Notes: generated from the letters alone by a model not told the origin. A stretch of 64,000 nucleotides of DNA from Pseudosporangium ferrugineum (GCF_003002065.1 NZ_PVZG01000012.1:124001-188000), one strand, 5' to 3'; positions 1 to 8,772 are shown, counted from the stretch's first letter. Program-made: numbers and translations.

Positions 1-93
1 GTCCAGGGTCGGTCGTCCACTGGACCGGCTCCGTTCCGCCGTCATCGCGCCGCACCTCCCACTCACGCCGAACACAACTTACAACCGGCGCGC

Positions 94-750
94 TCAGATG
101 AGTCCGGCGCGCACCGCGTACGCGACCGCGTGCGGCCGGTTGCGCAGGTTGAGCCGGTGGGTGATGCCGTACATGATGTTCTTGACCGTGCGCGTGGAAT
201 AGCTCAGCGCCTCGGCGATCTCGTTGGTGTCCAGGCCGTCGGCGATCAGCCGGAGGATCTCGACCTCGCGCTCGGTGAGGCCGCCCGTCACGGCGGGCGC
301 GGTCTCCCGCAGGTCCCGTTGCAGCCGGTCGACGTGCTGAAGCAGGCCGCCCACCAGGTCGGGCGGCATGACCCCGCCCCCGGCGGCCACCGCGGTCACG
401 CAGCGGGTCAGCACCTCGGCCGACACGAAGCGGCGCGGCACCACCGACATCACCCGGTAGCGCACCACCGTCAGCAGGTCGTCCGGCGAGAGGTCGTCGG
501 CGATCAGGACCACCGGCAGGCCGACCTCGCGGGCCGTACGGCTGAGCAGCCCGGCCAGCTCGGCGTTGAGCGCGCCGGCCGCGACCACGAGCACGTCGGC
601 GCGCTTCTCCTCCCCCTCGCCGAGCACCGCGAGGGGGGAGCCGGCGCGCAGGAGCGCGGCCAGCCCGGCCCGGCTCAACGGGTCGGCGGCGCGTACCGCG
701 ACGTACAGGCGTCCCCCGGTCATGCCGACGACGCTAGCGAGCGCATGCAC
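94..750 (-). CDS. LuxR-type regulator with degenerate receiver domain
   Basis: A 218-residue protein with a receiver-like N-terminal half and a clear LuxR/NarL helix-turn-helix at the C-terminus (LTEREVEILRLIADGL, then TRTVKNIMYGITHRL). It should bind DNA and regulate transcription. The phosphoacceptor aspartate is missing: the usual DVVLMD stretch reads DVLVVA, with Ala57 in its place, and the acidic pair near the N-terminus is reduced to one Asp. Phosphorylation is therefore unlikely, so control may be by ligand or protein partner. The GTG start at 750 is chosen because AGGAGG lies nine bases upstream; an ATG at 723 is the alternative. It is divergent from the histidine kinase gene, with a nested inverted repeat between them. 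Confidence 0.85.
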   Translation of the reverse strand: MHALASVVGMTGGRLYVAVRAADPLSRAGLAALLRAGSPLAVLGEGEEKRADVLVVAAGALNAELAGLLSRTAREVGLPVVLIADDLSPDDLLTVVRYRVMSVVPRRFVSAEVLTRCVTAVAAGGGVMPPDLVGGLLQHVDRLQRDLRETAPAVTGGLTEREVEILRLIADGLDTNEIAEALSYSTRTVKNIMYGITHRLNLRNRPHAVAYAVRAGLI

Positions 751-780
751 GTCCGTCGTCCTCCTACCGCGGGCTCCGCA

Positions 781-811
781 CTACCCCGCTGGGGGTAGCC
801 GGGGATACCCC
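781..811. promoter_or_regulatory. Nested inverted repeats between divergent regulators
   Basis: CTACCCC and GGGGTAG (7 bp each, 4-base loop, 781-798) overlap a second dyad, GGGGTA and TACCCC (792-811). They lie in the short space between the orphan LuxR regulator and the histidine kinase gene, where an operator would be expected. A role as binding site for either flanking regulator is inference. Some of the symmetry could reflect the high GC content. Confidence 0.4.
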
Positions 812-857
812 TCGCGGAAGACGAGTGCATGACCGGGACCCGGCTAGGGTGTGCACC

Positions 858-1967
858 GTGCGGACCCCCCTTAAGCCGCTGTTCATGGATGTGCTGCTCG
901 CGACGGTTCTGACCGGCCTCACCCTGGCCACTTTGGTGGGCCGGCCGGACGCCGCGGTGACCCCGGCGTCGGTCGGGCTGGCCGTGCTGAGCGCCGCGCC
1001 CCTGGCGCTGCGTCAGCGGCTGCCGATCGTGGTCGCCCTGGTCGTCCTGGGAGCGCTGGGTGCGGCCAGCGTGATCTACAACGACCTGCCCAACAACGGC
1101 GTGGGCATGCTCGTGGTGATGTTCACCGTCGCGACGCTGCGGTCCCGGGTCGCCGCCACGCTGATCTTCGTGCTCGCGATGGTGGTGACCTCGGTCGCCT
1201 TCGAGCAGACCGGCCAGTCGTTCGTGGTGTCGCAGGTGGCACAGGTCGGGCTGCTCCTGGTGGGGGCGTGGGTCCTCGGCGAGGGCACCCGGCACTGGGC
1301 GACCCGCACCGAGCGGCTCGCGGCGCAGGCCGCCCAGGCGGTGAGCAGGGAACGGGTCCGGATCGCCCGCGAGCTGCACGACATCGTCACCCACCACATG
1401 TCCGTGATCTCGTTGCAGGCCGGCGTCGCCGAGTACGTCATCGACGCCGACCCGGCCACGGCGAAGATCGCGATCGCCACGGTCGGCGACGCCAGCCGCG
1501 CGGCCCTGCTCGACATGCGCCGGCTGCTCGACGTCCTGCACGTGGACCACGGCGACGCGTCGGAGTACGCGCCGCAGCCGGGGCTCACCCAGGTGCCAGA
1601 GCTGGTGAACCGGATCCGCGGCGCCGGGCTGGAGGTCGCGCTGGTGGTCACCGGGCAGTGCCGGGAGCTGCCGGCGGGGGCGGAGCTGTGCGCGTACAGG
1701 ATGATCCAGGAATCTCTGACGAACGTACTCAAGCATGCCGGGCCGGCCCGCGCGCGCGTCGAGATCGACTACGGCGCCCACATGCTGACGGTGAAGGTCA
1801 GCGACGACGGCGCCTCGGGGCGTCCGTTCGACGAAGCGGCGGCCGCGCACGGCATCCGCGGCATGCGCGAGCGCGCCGAGTTGTACGGCGGCGTCCTCAC
1901 CGCCGGTCCCCGCGAGGAAGGTGGTTTCACCGTGCTGCTCCGCCTGCCGACGGACGAGCTGCGATGA
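858..1967 (+). CDS. Sensor histidine kinase (HisKA_3 family)
   Basis: A membrane-bound sensor kinase of the NarL-system type, about 369 residues. The N-terminal third is a run of hydrophobic segments (roughly four to five membrane helices). The dimerisation/phosphotransfer box reads RIARELHDIVTHHMSVIS with the phosphorylated His, and the ATPase domain follows with YRMIQESLTNVLKHAG, an intact DDG and GIRGMRERAELYGG. It should autophosphorylate and pass phosphate to the response regulator whose ATG overlaps its stop codon. The GTG at 858 is preferred because TAGGGT seven bases upstream could be a -10 box for a leaderless transcript; GTG codons at 825 and 849 are alternatives. Confidence 0.88.
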   Translation: MRTPLKPLFMDVLLATVLTGLTLATLVGRPDAAVTPASVGLAVLSAAPLALRQRLPIVVALVVLGALGAASVIYNDLPNNGVGMLVVMFTVATLRSRVAATLIFVLAMVVTSVAFEQTGQSFVVSQVAQVGLLLVGAWVLGEGTRHWATRTERLAAQAAQAVSRERVRIARELHDIVTHHMSVISLQAGVAEYVIDADPATAKIAIATVGDASRAALLDMRRLLDVLHVDHGDASEYAPQPGLTQVPELVNRIRGAGLEVALVVTGQCRELPAGAELCAYRMIQESLTNVLKHAGPARARVEIDYGAHMLTVKVSDDGASGRPFDEAAAAHGIRGMRERAELYGGVLTAGPREEGGFTVLLRLPTDELR

Positions 1968-2635
1968 CGATCCGGGTTCTCGTCGTGGACGACCAGGCGC
2001 TGATCCGCGCCGGGCTGACGGCGCTGCTGCGGGCGGCGCCGGGCCTCGAGGTCGCCGGTGAGGCGTGCGACGGCGCCGAGGCGGTCACGATGACCGAGCG
2101 GACCCGCCCCGACGTGGTGCTCATGGACATCCGGATGCCGGTCCTCGACGGCATCGGCGCCACCCGGCGGATCCTGGCCGCGCCCGGCGACCACCGGCCG
2201 CACGTCGTCGTGCTGACCACCTTCGACCTCGACGAGTACGTCTACACCGCGCTCGGCGAGGGCGCGTCGGGCTTCCTGCTCAAGGACACCCCGCCGCAGC
2301 GGATCATCGCGGCGATCCACACCATCGCCGCCGGCGACATCCTGCTGGCGCCGCGGATAACCCACCGGCTGGTGGAGACGTACGCCCGGCAGCACCGCAC
2401 CAAGGTCCCGGCCCCGCACCTGGGCGCCCTGACCGCGCGGGAGACCGAGGTGCTGGGGCTGGTCGGCAACGGCCTGAGCAACGCCCAGATCGCCGAGCGG
2501 CTGGTGCTCAGCGAGGCCACGGTGAAGACCCACGTCAAGCGGATGATGGCCAAGCTGCGGCTGACCAGCCGGGCACAGGCGGTGGTGGTGGCGTACGAGA
2601 GCGGCCTGGTGGTGCCCGCGCCGGGCGACCGGTAG
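1964..2635 (+). CDS. LuxR/NarL-family response regulator
   Basis: A 223-residue response regulator, partner of the preceding kinase (ATGA overlap, so translationally coupled). The receiver domain has the acidic pair in VLVVDDQALIRAGL, the phosphoacceptor Asp in DVVLMDIRMPVLDG, a Thr in VVVLTTF and Lys in GFLLKD. The C-terminal LuxR helix-turn-helix is LTARETEVLGLVGNGLSN followed by SEATVKTHVKRMMAKL. The pair is of the widespread actinobacterial type; no target can be read from the sequence. Confidence 0.92.
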   Translation: MTIRVLVVDDQALIRAGLTALLRAAPGLEVAGEACDGAEAVTMTERTRPDVVLMDIRMPVLDGIGATRRILAAPGDHRPHVVVLTTFDLDEYVYTALGEGASGFLLKDTPPQRIIAAIHTIAAGDILLAPRITHRLVETYARQHRTKVPAPHLGALTARETEVLGLVGNGLSNAQIAERLVLSEATVKTHVKRMMAKLRLTSRAQAVVVAYESGLVVPAPGDR

Positions 2636-2642
2636 CGGCCCG

Positions 2643-3233
2643 TCAGGCGTCGCGGGCCGCGCAGACCCCGCGCCGGACCGCCTCGGCCGCGAGCCGGGCC
2701 CGGCGGCGGTCGGCGTTGGTGGTGAGCCCGAACTTGTCGTACAGGCGCGTCAGGTGCTTCTTCACGGCGCTGTCCGACAGCCCCAGCCGGGCGGCCAGCT
2801 CCCGCACCGACGGCGGCTCCGGAAAGGCGGCACCGCCGGTCGTGTACGGCGCGCAGAGCAGGTCCAGCACGTCGCGCTCGCGGCGGGTCAGCGGCGGCGG
2901 GGGCTCGGCCGGCTCGGCGCTGACCGTCTCCGTCGCGGGGTGCCCGCGCGGTGCGTGGAAGAGCAGCCGGGCCGGGCCGATCTCGATGCGGTCGCCGGGG
3001 CGCAACTGCCGGGCCTGGCGCAGCCGCGCGCCGTTGACCGTGGTGCCGTTGGTGCTGCCCAGGTCGCGGATCGACCAGCCGGCCGGGAAAGGTTCCACGA
3101 CCGCGTGCAGCCGGGAGACCCGGTCGCCGGCCAGGGTCAGCTCGTTGGCCGGCGAGCGGCCGATCGTCACCGGGCCGGCGGTCAGCGGGACCAGGCGTAC
3201 GGCGCCCGCCTGGTGCACCTCCAGGTAGGTCAT
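2643..3233 (-). CDS. FHA domain-LuxR helix-turn-helix regulator
   Basis: A 196-residue protein with an N-terminal forkhead-associated domain (GPVTIGRSPANELTL, VSRLHAVVE, LGSTNGTTVNG), which binds phosphothreonine, and a C-terminal LuxR-like helix-turn-helix (LTRRERDVLDLL, VRELAARLGLSDSAVKKHL). It starts with an ATG that overlaps the stop of the upstream Ser/Thr kinase gene, so the two are co-translated. The simplest reading is that the kinase phosphorylates this protein or a partner, and phosphothreonine binding by the FHA domain then alters DNA binding. That link is inference from gene order and domain chemistry. Confidence 0.85.
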   Translation of the reverse strand: MTYLEVHQAGAVRLVPLTAGPVTIGRSPANELTLAGDRVSRLHAVVEPFPAGWSIRDLGSTNGTTVNGARLRQARQLRPGDRIEIGPARLLFHAPRGHPATETVSAEPAEPPPPLTRRERDVLDLLCAPYTTGGAAFPEPPSVRELAARLGLSDSAVKKHLTRLYDKFGLTTNADRRRARLAAEAVRRGVCAARDA

Positions 3234-4945
3234 GGGCAGTGACCGCCGGTGGCCACGTCGAGCGGGCCGGGCACGCCGGTGCCGGTCATCGTGACGGCGG
3301 CCCGGGTGCAGCCGGCGGGCGTCACCGGCTCGGTCCACAGCTCCAGCGGCTGACCGGCCGAGCGGACCCGGTCGCCGTGGCCCGCGATGCCCAGGGCCAC
3401 CGACCAGGTGCCGCGCGGACCGGCGTTGTCGCGATACTGCTTCCAGACCCAGGTGTACGCCATGACCTTGCGGCAGCCCGGCGACCAGTACTGCTTCACG
3501 GAGATCACCTTCTGCCCGCCGGCGTAGCCGTACGCCGACCGGCCGACCTGGTACGCGTCGGCGTAGCAGGGTCCCGGCGGCGGGTCGTCGTCGGTCGCGT
3601 ACGACAGCAGCCCGGAGCCGGCGACGTCGACCGTACGGCCGGGCAGCCGCAGCGTGGCCCGGCGCGGTCCGGTGCCGGCCGGGGTGAACGCGACGCGGAC
3701 CTCGCAGCCGGCGCCGGCGGCGAGGGTGTGACCGCCGCAGCCGTCCGCGACGATCCGGAAGTCCGGCCCGTCCAGGCTCACCGCGCGGATCAGCGCCGGC
3801 CGGGTGCCGTCGTTGCGGACGGTGACCGGGTGCTCGGCGCCCGGGCCGCTGATCTCCTGGCCGCCGAAGTCGACCGGGCCGGCCGCGAGGCGCGGGGCCG
3901 CGACGGTGGCGGATCCTCCGGCGAGCGCGAGGGTGGCGGCCAGCGCGAGCACCGCACCGCCGGCCCGGGCCGGGGCCGGCGTCCGCGGCGCGGCGCCGGC
4001 CACCGTGGCCGAGAATCCCCCGGCTGCCCGGAAGCCGGCCGCCGGCCCCGCGGGCGCCGCCTGCGCACCGTCGCCGTCCGGATCGTCCACCAGCAGCGGG
4101 GTGACGGGCTGCCCCTCCTGTCGCTGCGCCTCCCGCAGCTCCTCGGCGAACCGGTCCGCGGTGGCCGAGCGGGCTGCCGGATCCTTCGCCATCGCGCGCT
4201 CGATCACCGCGCACACCGGCCCGGGTACGCCGTGATCCCGCAGATCCGGCACCGGGGCCGCGGCGATCCGGGCGATGGTCTCCCCGGCCCGCTCGCCCGG
4301 CGCGGCGGCGAACGCGGTGCGCCCCGACAGCCACCAGAACAGCGTCGAGGCGAGGGAGTAGACGTCGGACGCGACCGTCGCCGGGTCGCCGCGCAGCACC
4401 TCGGGGGCGGCGTGCAGGAGCGTCGCGGTGACCGTGCTCGGCGGCGGGGTGTCGCGGCGGACCGGGCGGGCCAGGCCGAAGTCGGCCAGTTTCGGGTCGC
4501 CGTACCGGGAGATCAGGATGTTCTCGGGTTTGACGTCGCGGTGCAGGACCCCGGCGCGGTGCGCGCTCTCCAGGGCGCCGGCGATCGCGATGCCACCGGC
4601 GACGGCCGCGGGCCACGCCGCCGCGGGTCCCCGGCCGGCCAGGGAACCGCCCTCCTCGTACGCCATCAGCAGGTACGGGTTGCCGCCGGCGGTGAACCCG
4701 GCCTGGTGCACGGTGACGATGTGCGGGTGGCCGGAGAGCCGGCCCATCGCCTGCACCTCCCGCTCGAAGCGGCGCCGGGCGGCGCGGTCGAGGCGGTCCG
4801 CGGCGAGCAGCTTGACCGCCACGGTCCGGGAGTACGCGGGCTGCCGGGCCCGGTAGACGACGCCGAAGCCGCCGCGGCCCACCTCGACGGCGTCGCGGCA
4901 CCCCGGCACGCCGAGGTCCAGGCCCGGGCCGGCGGTGCTCTCCAA
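3230..4945 (-). CDS. PknB-type Ser/Thr kinase with ASH-like and Cys-rich extracellular domains
   Basis: About 571 residues. The cytoplasmic kinase domain (residues 20-275) is complete: glycine loop VGRGGFGVVY, Lys45 in VAVKLL, HRDVKPEN with Asp137, and DFG at 155-157. A membrane helix lies at about 329-350. Outside are an ASH/choice-of-anchor-like beta domain (about 358-445, VDFGGQEISG ... VAGSG) and a final domain (459-571) with four cysteines. That last domain shares SVKQY, a VWxQYR block, ELW and the cysteine spacing with the divergently encoded secreted protein. The TTG start at 4945 is chosen because GGGGGAG lies just upstream; no closer ATG precedes the kinase fold. It overlaps the FHA-LuxR gene downstream. 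Confidence 0.88.
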   Translation of the reverse strand: MESTAGPGLDLGVPGCRDAVEVGRGGFGVVYRARQPAYSRTVAVKLLAADRLDRAARRRFEREVQAMGRLSGHPHIVTVHQAGFTAGGNPYLLMAYEEGGSLAGRGPAAAWPAAVAGGIAIAGALESAHRAGVLHRDVKPENILISRYGDPKLADFGLARPVRRDTPPPSTVTATLLHAAPEVLRGDPATVASDVYSLASTLFWWLSGRTAFAAAPGERAGETIARIAAAPVPDLRDHGVPGPVCAVIERAMAKDPAARSATADRFAEELREAQRQEGQPVTPLLVDDPDGDGAQAAPAGPAAGFRAAGGFSATVAGAAPRTPAPARAGGAVLALAATLALAGGSATVAAPRLAAGPVDFGGQEISGPGAEHPVTVRNDGTRPALIRAVSLDGPDFRIVADGCGGHTLAAGAGCEVRVAFTPAGTGPRRATLRLPGRTVDVAGSGLLSYATDDDPPPGPCYADAYQVGRSAYGYAGGQKVISVKQYWSPGCRKVMAYTWVWKQYRDNAGPRGTWSVALGIAGHGDRVRSAGQPLELWTEPVTPAGCTRAAVTMTGTGVPGPLDVATGGHCP

Positions 4946-5114
4946 GGCTTCTCCCCCGTGCTCCCGGCGCCCGTGCGGGCGTCGGCGGCCATCGATGATA
5001 CCGAGGGCGCGGCGGGGCCCGAGGGGAGGGAACGGTGGCCGGACCGGCACCTGTCCGGCCGCCGGTCTGGCTGGTTTTCTGGTGCGGCACAACGGATTCG
5101 ACGAAGGGAACCCG

Positions 5115-5543
5115 ATGTCCATGCTCCGCCGTACGCTCTCCGGCGCGGTCGCCCTGGCCGCCGCCGGGGTGGCCACCCTGGTCAACGCCGCACCGGCGTT
5201 GGCGAGCACCCCGCCGAGCTGCTCCAGCGTCCGCCAGATCGGCACCACGCGGGTGCTCACCGTCGGCGGCATGGAGGCCGCGTCGGTGAAGCAGTACTAC
5301 GGGTGCGGGTACAACTACGCGTACATCTACGTGTGGGAGCAGTACCGCGCCACGCACAGCAAGTGGGACCTGTACGTCCACGTCATCGACCACTCCGACA
5401 GCGGCTCGGACTACGGCGTCGGCGAGCTGAACAACACCACCCGCGCCGAGCTGTGGGGCGCCCCCGCCAACACCGCCGCACACTGCACGCACGTCACCGG
5501 CTACCTGAACTCGACCGGGGGCTCGACCAGCACCGTCTGCTGA
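5115..5543 (+). CDS. Small secreted protein related to the kinase sensor domain
   Basis: A 142-residue protein with a signal peptide (RR near the start, hydrophobic core, likely cleavage after PALA near residue 30) and a mature part of about 110 residues with four cysteines (36, 64, 124, 142), so probably two disulfides. ASVKQYYGCG, VWEQYR and AELWG match the C-terminal extracellular domain of the neighbouring Ser/Thr kinase (SVKQYW, VWKQYR, LELWTE), with the cysteines in the same order. I know no function for this fold. The start is supported by AAGGGA upstream. The arrangement suggests a secreted ligand, competitor or paralogous sensor domain. Confidence 0.8.
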   Translation: MSMLRRTLSGAVALAAAGVATLVNAAPALASTPPSCSSVRQIGTTRVLTVGGMEAASVKQYYGCGYNYAYIYVWEQYRATHSKWDLYVHVIDHSDSGSDYGVGELNNTTRAELWGAPANTAAHCTHVTGYLNSTGGSTSTVC

Positions 5544-5604
5544 CCCACGGGGGACCGGGACCGGGGACCCGTCCCGCGGATCAGGGCGACGCCGGGCCGG
5601 CGCG

Positions 5605-6237
5605 TCAGGATCCCCGGGACACCTCCTGGTCCCGGTGGGCCGGCTGGGCGCTGAGCCGGCGGGCCTCGGTCACGTCGGCCATCAGCCTGTCCCACACCGG
5701 GTCCGGCCGGAACGGGTCGAGCGGCAGCCGGGCACCGACCCGGGCCCACATGTACTCCCACCAGGCGGCGACCCGGACGGGCCAGAGGCCGACCCGCACC
5801 GCGCCGGCCAGGAAGCAGCGGTGCACGAGCAGGGTGGCCGCCAGCGTGCCGAGGTCCAGGTCGAGGTCCTCGTCGTCGATCGCCCGGCCGAGGGCCCGGA
5901 CGTCGCGGTGCATCTCCGAATACATCACCATATGCGGCATGGCGGGCACCTCGAGGCGGGCGCCGGGCACGAGCATGTCGGCCGCGTACGCGGGCATGAA
6001 CGCCACGTCGTCGACGGTGACGATCAGCGGCAGCTCCTCGTGGCCGCGCCGGATGCCCAGCTCGAGGCCCGGCGCGCCGGTCGGCACGATGATCTGTTCG
6101 AAGCCGAGCACGTCGCGCATCGCGACCCGGACGGCGTCACCGATGGCCGGCACGCCGACCGTCACCACGCCGGCGGCGACGGACACTTCGGTGCCGGCCA
6201 GCTCGTCCAGCAGGCCCACGAGCGCTTCATTGTGCAT
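5605..6237 (-). CDS. Hypothetical protein
   Basis: A 210-residue protein that I do not recognise. It looks soluble: no signal peptide or convincing membrane helix, an acidic patch (DDEDLDLDLG) and a Trp-rich stretch (VAAWWEYMWARVG) in the C-terminal half. The start ATG at 6237 is the first in the frame and the upstream gene begins beyond 7.9 kb. It sits just downstream of, and in the same direction as, the chemoreceptor gene (33 bases apart), so it may be co-transcribed with it. Codon use is typical of the window. Confidence 0.65.
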   Translation of the reverse strand: MHNEALVGLLDELAGTEVSVAAGVVTVGVPAIGDAVRVAMRDVLGFEQIIVPTGAPGLELGIRRGHEELPLIVTVDDVAFMPAYAADMLVPGARLEVPAMPHMVMYSEMHRDVRALGRAIDDEDLDLDLGTLAATLLVHRCFLAGAVRVGLWPVRVAAWWEYMWARVGARLPLDPFRPDPVWDRLMADVTEARRLSAQPAHRDQEVSRGS

Positions 6238-6270
6238 GCGCCCGGTTATACCCGACGGGCGCGAGTTCGC

Positions 6271-7983
6271 TCAGAAGCGCTCGAACTTGCTCTCGAGATC
6301 CGGTACGGCCACCTCGCGCCGGTGCGCGGTCACCGGGGTGTTCTCGTTGTAGCGGGCGGCGTCGCGTCCCGCCCGCTGATAGCTCTCGTTCCCCCACCCG
6401 CCCCGGGCGGCCGGCTGCACCGTCCCGGTCACCACCGGGCGCGCGGCGGCTCCGGTCACGAAGAAGTCCATGAGCTGCTTGAGCTGGGCGGTCTGGGCCG
6501 ACATCTGCTCGGCGGTGGCGGCCAGCTCCTCGCTCGAGGAGGCGGTCTGCTCGGTCACCTTGCCGATCTGGGTCATCGCGACGTTGATCTGCCGTACCCC
6601 GGTGGACTGCTCGCCGCTGGCCGCCGCGATCTCCTGGACCAGGTCCGACGTGCGGGTGATGCTCGGGATGATCGTGTTGAGCAGCTCCCCCGCGCGCTCG
6701 GCGGTCTGCACGCTGCCCGCGGCCAGCTCGCTGATCTCCTGCGCGGCGACCTGACTGCGCTCGGCGAGCTTGCCGACCTCGGTGGCGACGACCGCGAAGC
6801 CCTTGCCGTGCTCACCGGCCCGGGCCGCCTCGATGGTGGCGTTGAGCGCGAGCATGTTGGTCTGGAACGCGATGTCGTCGATGATGCCGATCTTGCTGGT
6901 GATCTCCTTCATCGCCGCGACCGTGCGCTGCACCGCGTCACCGCCCTCGTGCGCCTCGGCGGCGGCCTTGGTGGCGATGCCCTCGGTGGCGATGGCGTTC
7001 TCGCTGTTCTGCGAGATGCCGGCGGTCATCTCCTGCACGCTCGTGGTGGTCTCCTCCACGCTGGCCGCCTGCTCGGTCGCCGCCTGCGACAGGCTCTGCG
7101 AGGCGCCGCTGATCTGGTTGGACGCCATGTTGAGCTGGGCCGCGGAGTCGACGACGGTGCCGACCGTCTCGCTCAGCCGGTTCATCGCCCGGTTCAGCGC
7201 CTCGCCCATCCGCCCGACCTCGTCCTGGCCGCGGACCGCGAGCCGCTGGTCGAGGCGGCCGTCGGCGAGGCCGGTGAGCACGTCGACGGTCTCGCGCAGC
7301 GGGCGCGAGATGGCCCGGGTGATCAGCTGCACCACCACGAGGGTCAGCACGAGGGCGAGCACCACGAGGGCGATGAGCACCGTACGGGCGGTGTCGTAGG
7401 CCGAGGCGGACGCGTCGAGCGAGGCCTTGGCCTGCGCGTCCTCGTCGGCCACCAGGCCGTCCACGGCCTGATCGATGGCCTCGGAGACCGGGTCCACCTC
7501 GGCCGCGGAGATGCGGCTGTACGCCTCGAAGTCGCCGGCCGCCGCGGCCGGCTTGAGCTTCTCGTTCGCGATCGTCTTGTACGAGGCCCACGCCGACTGG
7601 AAGGCCTGCTCACGGCTGCCCGCGGCGACGGTGCGGCTCTCCGCGAACGTGGCCCACGTCTGGTCGAGCCCGCCGAACGCGGCGTCCACGGAACGGTTCG
7701 CCGCGGCCCGGTCGGCGGCGGCCGACATGGCCAGCTTGCGCATCTCGATGCGTACCTGCTTGTAGCCGGCGCGGACCTCGCCGAGCGTCCGTACGTCGTG
7801 CAGGTTGCTGTTGTAGAGCTGCCTCAGCCGGTCCTGGGTGTGGCCGAGCTGGACGATGCCCACGATGCCCACCGTCAGCAGCAGCAGCCCGGAGATGAGC
7901 GCCAGCCCTCGCAGCTTCCAGGCGATCGGCAGGTCCCGGAACGAGAATCCGTTGCGATGGCGGCTTCCGGCCGTCTCGGCCAT
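6271..7983 (-). CDS. Methyl-accepting chemotaxis protein (transmembrane)
   Basis: A 570-residue chemoreceptor. A membrane helix near residues 26-48, a periplasm-facing four-helix-bundle type sensor (about 50-195), a second helix near 198-222, a HAMP domain and a long signalling coiled coil follow in the standard order. The hairpin tip reads IAFQTNMLALNATIEAARAG, the region that contacts CheW and CheA. It would sense an extracellular signal and control the kinase encoded on the facing operon. The start has AGGGAG upstream. It is divergent from cheW; the shared 200-base gap holds a possible motility-type promoter on this strand. Confidence 0.95.
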   Translation of the reverse strand: MAETAGSRHRNGFSFRDLPIAWKLRGLALISGLLLLTVGIVGIVQLGHTQDRLRQLYNSNLHDVRTLGEVRAGYKQVRIEMRKLAMSAAADRAAANRSVDAAFGGLDQTWATFAESRTVAAGSREQAFQSAWASYKTIANEKLKPAAAAGDFEAYSRISAAEVDPVSEAIDQAVDGLVADEDAQAKASLDASASAYDTARTVLIALVVLALVLTLVVVQLITRAISRPLRETVDVLTGLADGRLDQRLAVRGQDEVGRMGEALNRAMNRLSETVGTVVDSAAQLNMASNQISGASQSLSQAATEQAASVEETTTSVQEMTAGISQNSENAIATEGIATKAAAEAHEGGDAVQRTVAAMKEITSKIGIIDDIAFQTNMLALNATIEAARAGEHGKGFAVVATEVGKLAERSQVAAQEISELAAGSVQTAERAGELLNTIIPSITRTSDLVQEIAAASGEQSTGVRQINVAMTQIGKVTEQTASSSEELAATAEQMSAQTAQLKQLMDFFVTGAAARPVVTGTVQPAARGGWGNESYQRAGRDAARYNENTPVTAHRREVAVPDLESKFERF

Positions 7984-8051
7984 GTCAGGCTCCCTTGATC
8001 CCCCGCCGGACCGCGCGGGGATTCGTCGCGCCGGCCCATGACGGGCTCAGT

Positions 8052-8059
8052 CTATCGAC
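8052..8059 (-). promoter_or_regulatory. Possible FliA/WhiG-type -10 element
   Basis: Read on the minus strand the bases are GTCGATAG, close to the GCCGATAA -10 box of motility/sporulation sigma factors (FliA/WhiG class). The site is about 70 bases upstream of the chemoreceptor start. A matching -35 element is not clear. This is a candidate only. Confidence 0.25.
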
Positions 8060-8184
8060 GCCCGACCTGCGCAAAGGTGGAATCCGAAGGCTCCTCGCGA
8101 ATATTCGGGAGGCCCTGCGGAGGCCGCCCCCGGTCTGGTCGAATGACACCGGCAGACGACCCGGGGCAGGCGGGAGGACCGGCG

Positions 8185-8772
8185 GTGACCACGAGTGCGA
8201 CGGCCGGTACGGCCACCGAGTCGGCCCGCTACCTCACCTTCACCCTCAACGGCGAGTCGTACGCGCTCGACATCTTCCACGTCAAGGAGATCCTCGAGTA
8301 CCGCACGCTCACCGTGGTGCCGATGGTGCCGGACTTCATCCGCGGGGTGATCAACCTGCGCGGGCGCGCCGTGCCGGTCATCGACCTGGCGATCCGCTTC
8401 GCCCGCGGCACCACCACCGTGCGCCGCCGCACCACGATCATCATCGTGCACATCAGCGAGTCCGTGCCCGCGGCCGGCGAGACGGACGGCACCGGGCTGG
8501 CGCGCGGCGGGCAGGACGGCCAGGACATCGGCATCCTGGTCGACGCGGTGAACAAGGTCGTCACGCTCGACGAGGGTGACATGGAGCCCGCCCCGGCGTT
8601 CGGCGCCGGCATCCGGGCCGACTACATCAGCGGGATGGCCCGCCGCGACGACGACTTCCTCATCGTGCTGGACGTCAGCCGGGTCCTGTCCATCAGCGAC
8701 ATGGTGAGCCTCGGCGAACTGGCCCGGGAGCAGCCGCCCCCGGCCGGCGACGCGGCTACCGAGCCGCGGTGA
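8185..8772 (+). CDS. cheW: Chemotaxis coupling protein CheW
   Basis: A CheW-domain protein of about 195 residues (ARYLTFTLNGESYALDIF, then FIRGVINLRGRAVPVIDL, both typical CheW strands). It couples receptors to the CheA kinase in the signalling array. A low-complexity insertion (about residues 95-110) separates two strands. GTG at 8185 is preferred to ATG at 8143 because GGGAGG lies seven bases upstream of it. It is the first gene of the cheW-cheR-cheD-cheB-mcp-cheY-STAS-cheA operon, and its stop overlaps the cheR start. Confidence 0.93.
   Translation: MTTSATAGTATESARYLTFTLNGESYALDIFHVKEILEYRTLTVVPMVPDFIRGVINLRGRAVPVIDLAIRFARGTTTVRRRTTIIIVHISESVPAAGETDGTGLARGGQDGQDIGILVDAVNKVVTLDEGDMEPAPAFGAGIRADYISGMARRDDDFLIVLDVSRVLSISDMVSLGELAREQPPPAGDAATEPR

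Noticed and set aside
1..93. Left edge of the window
   Set aside because: No gene or motif that I can support; it is the region downstream of the first gene's stop.
2643..5492. A single minus-strand frame of 949 codons across the FHA regulator and kinase genes
   Set aside because: Only its last part (2643-3233) encodes the FHA-LuxR protein; the rest is an Arg/Gly/Pro-rich antisense-like translation in another frame of the kinase gene.
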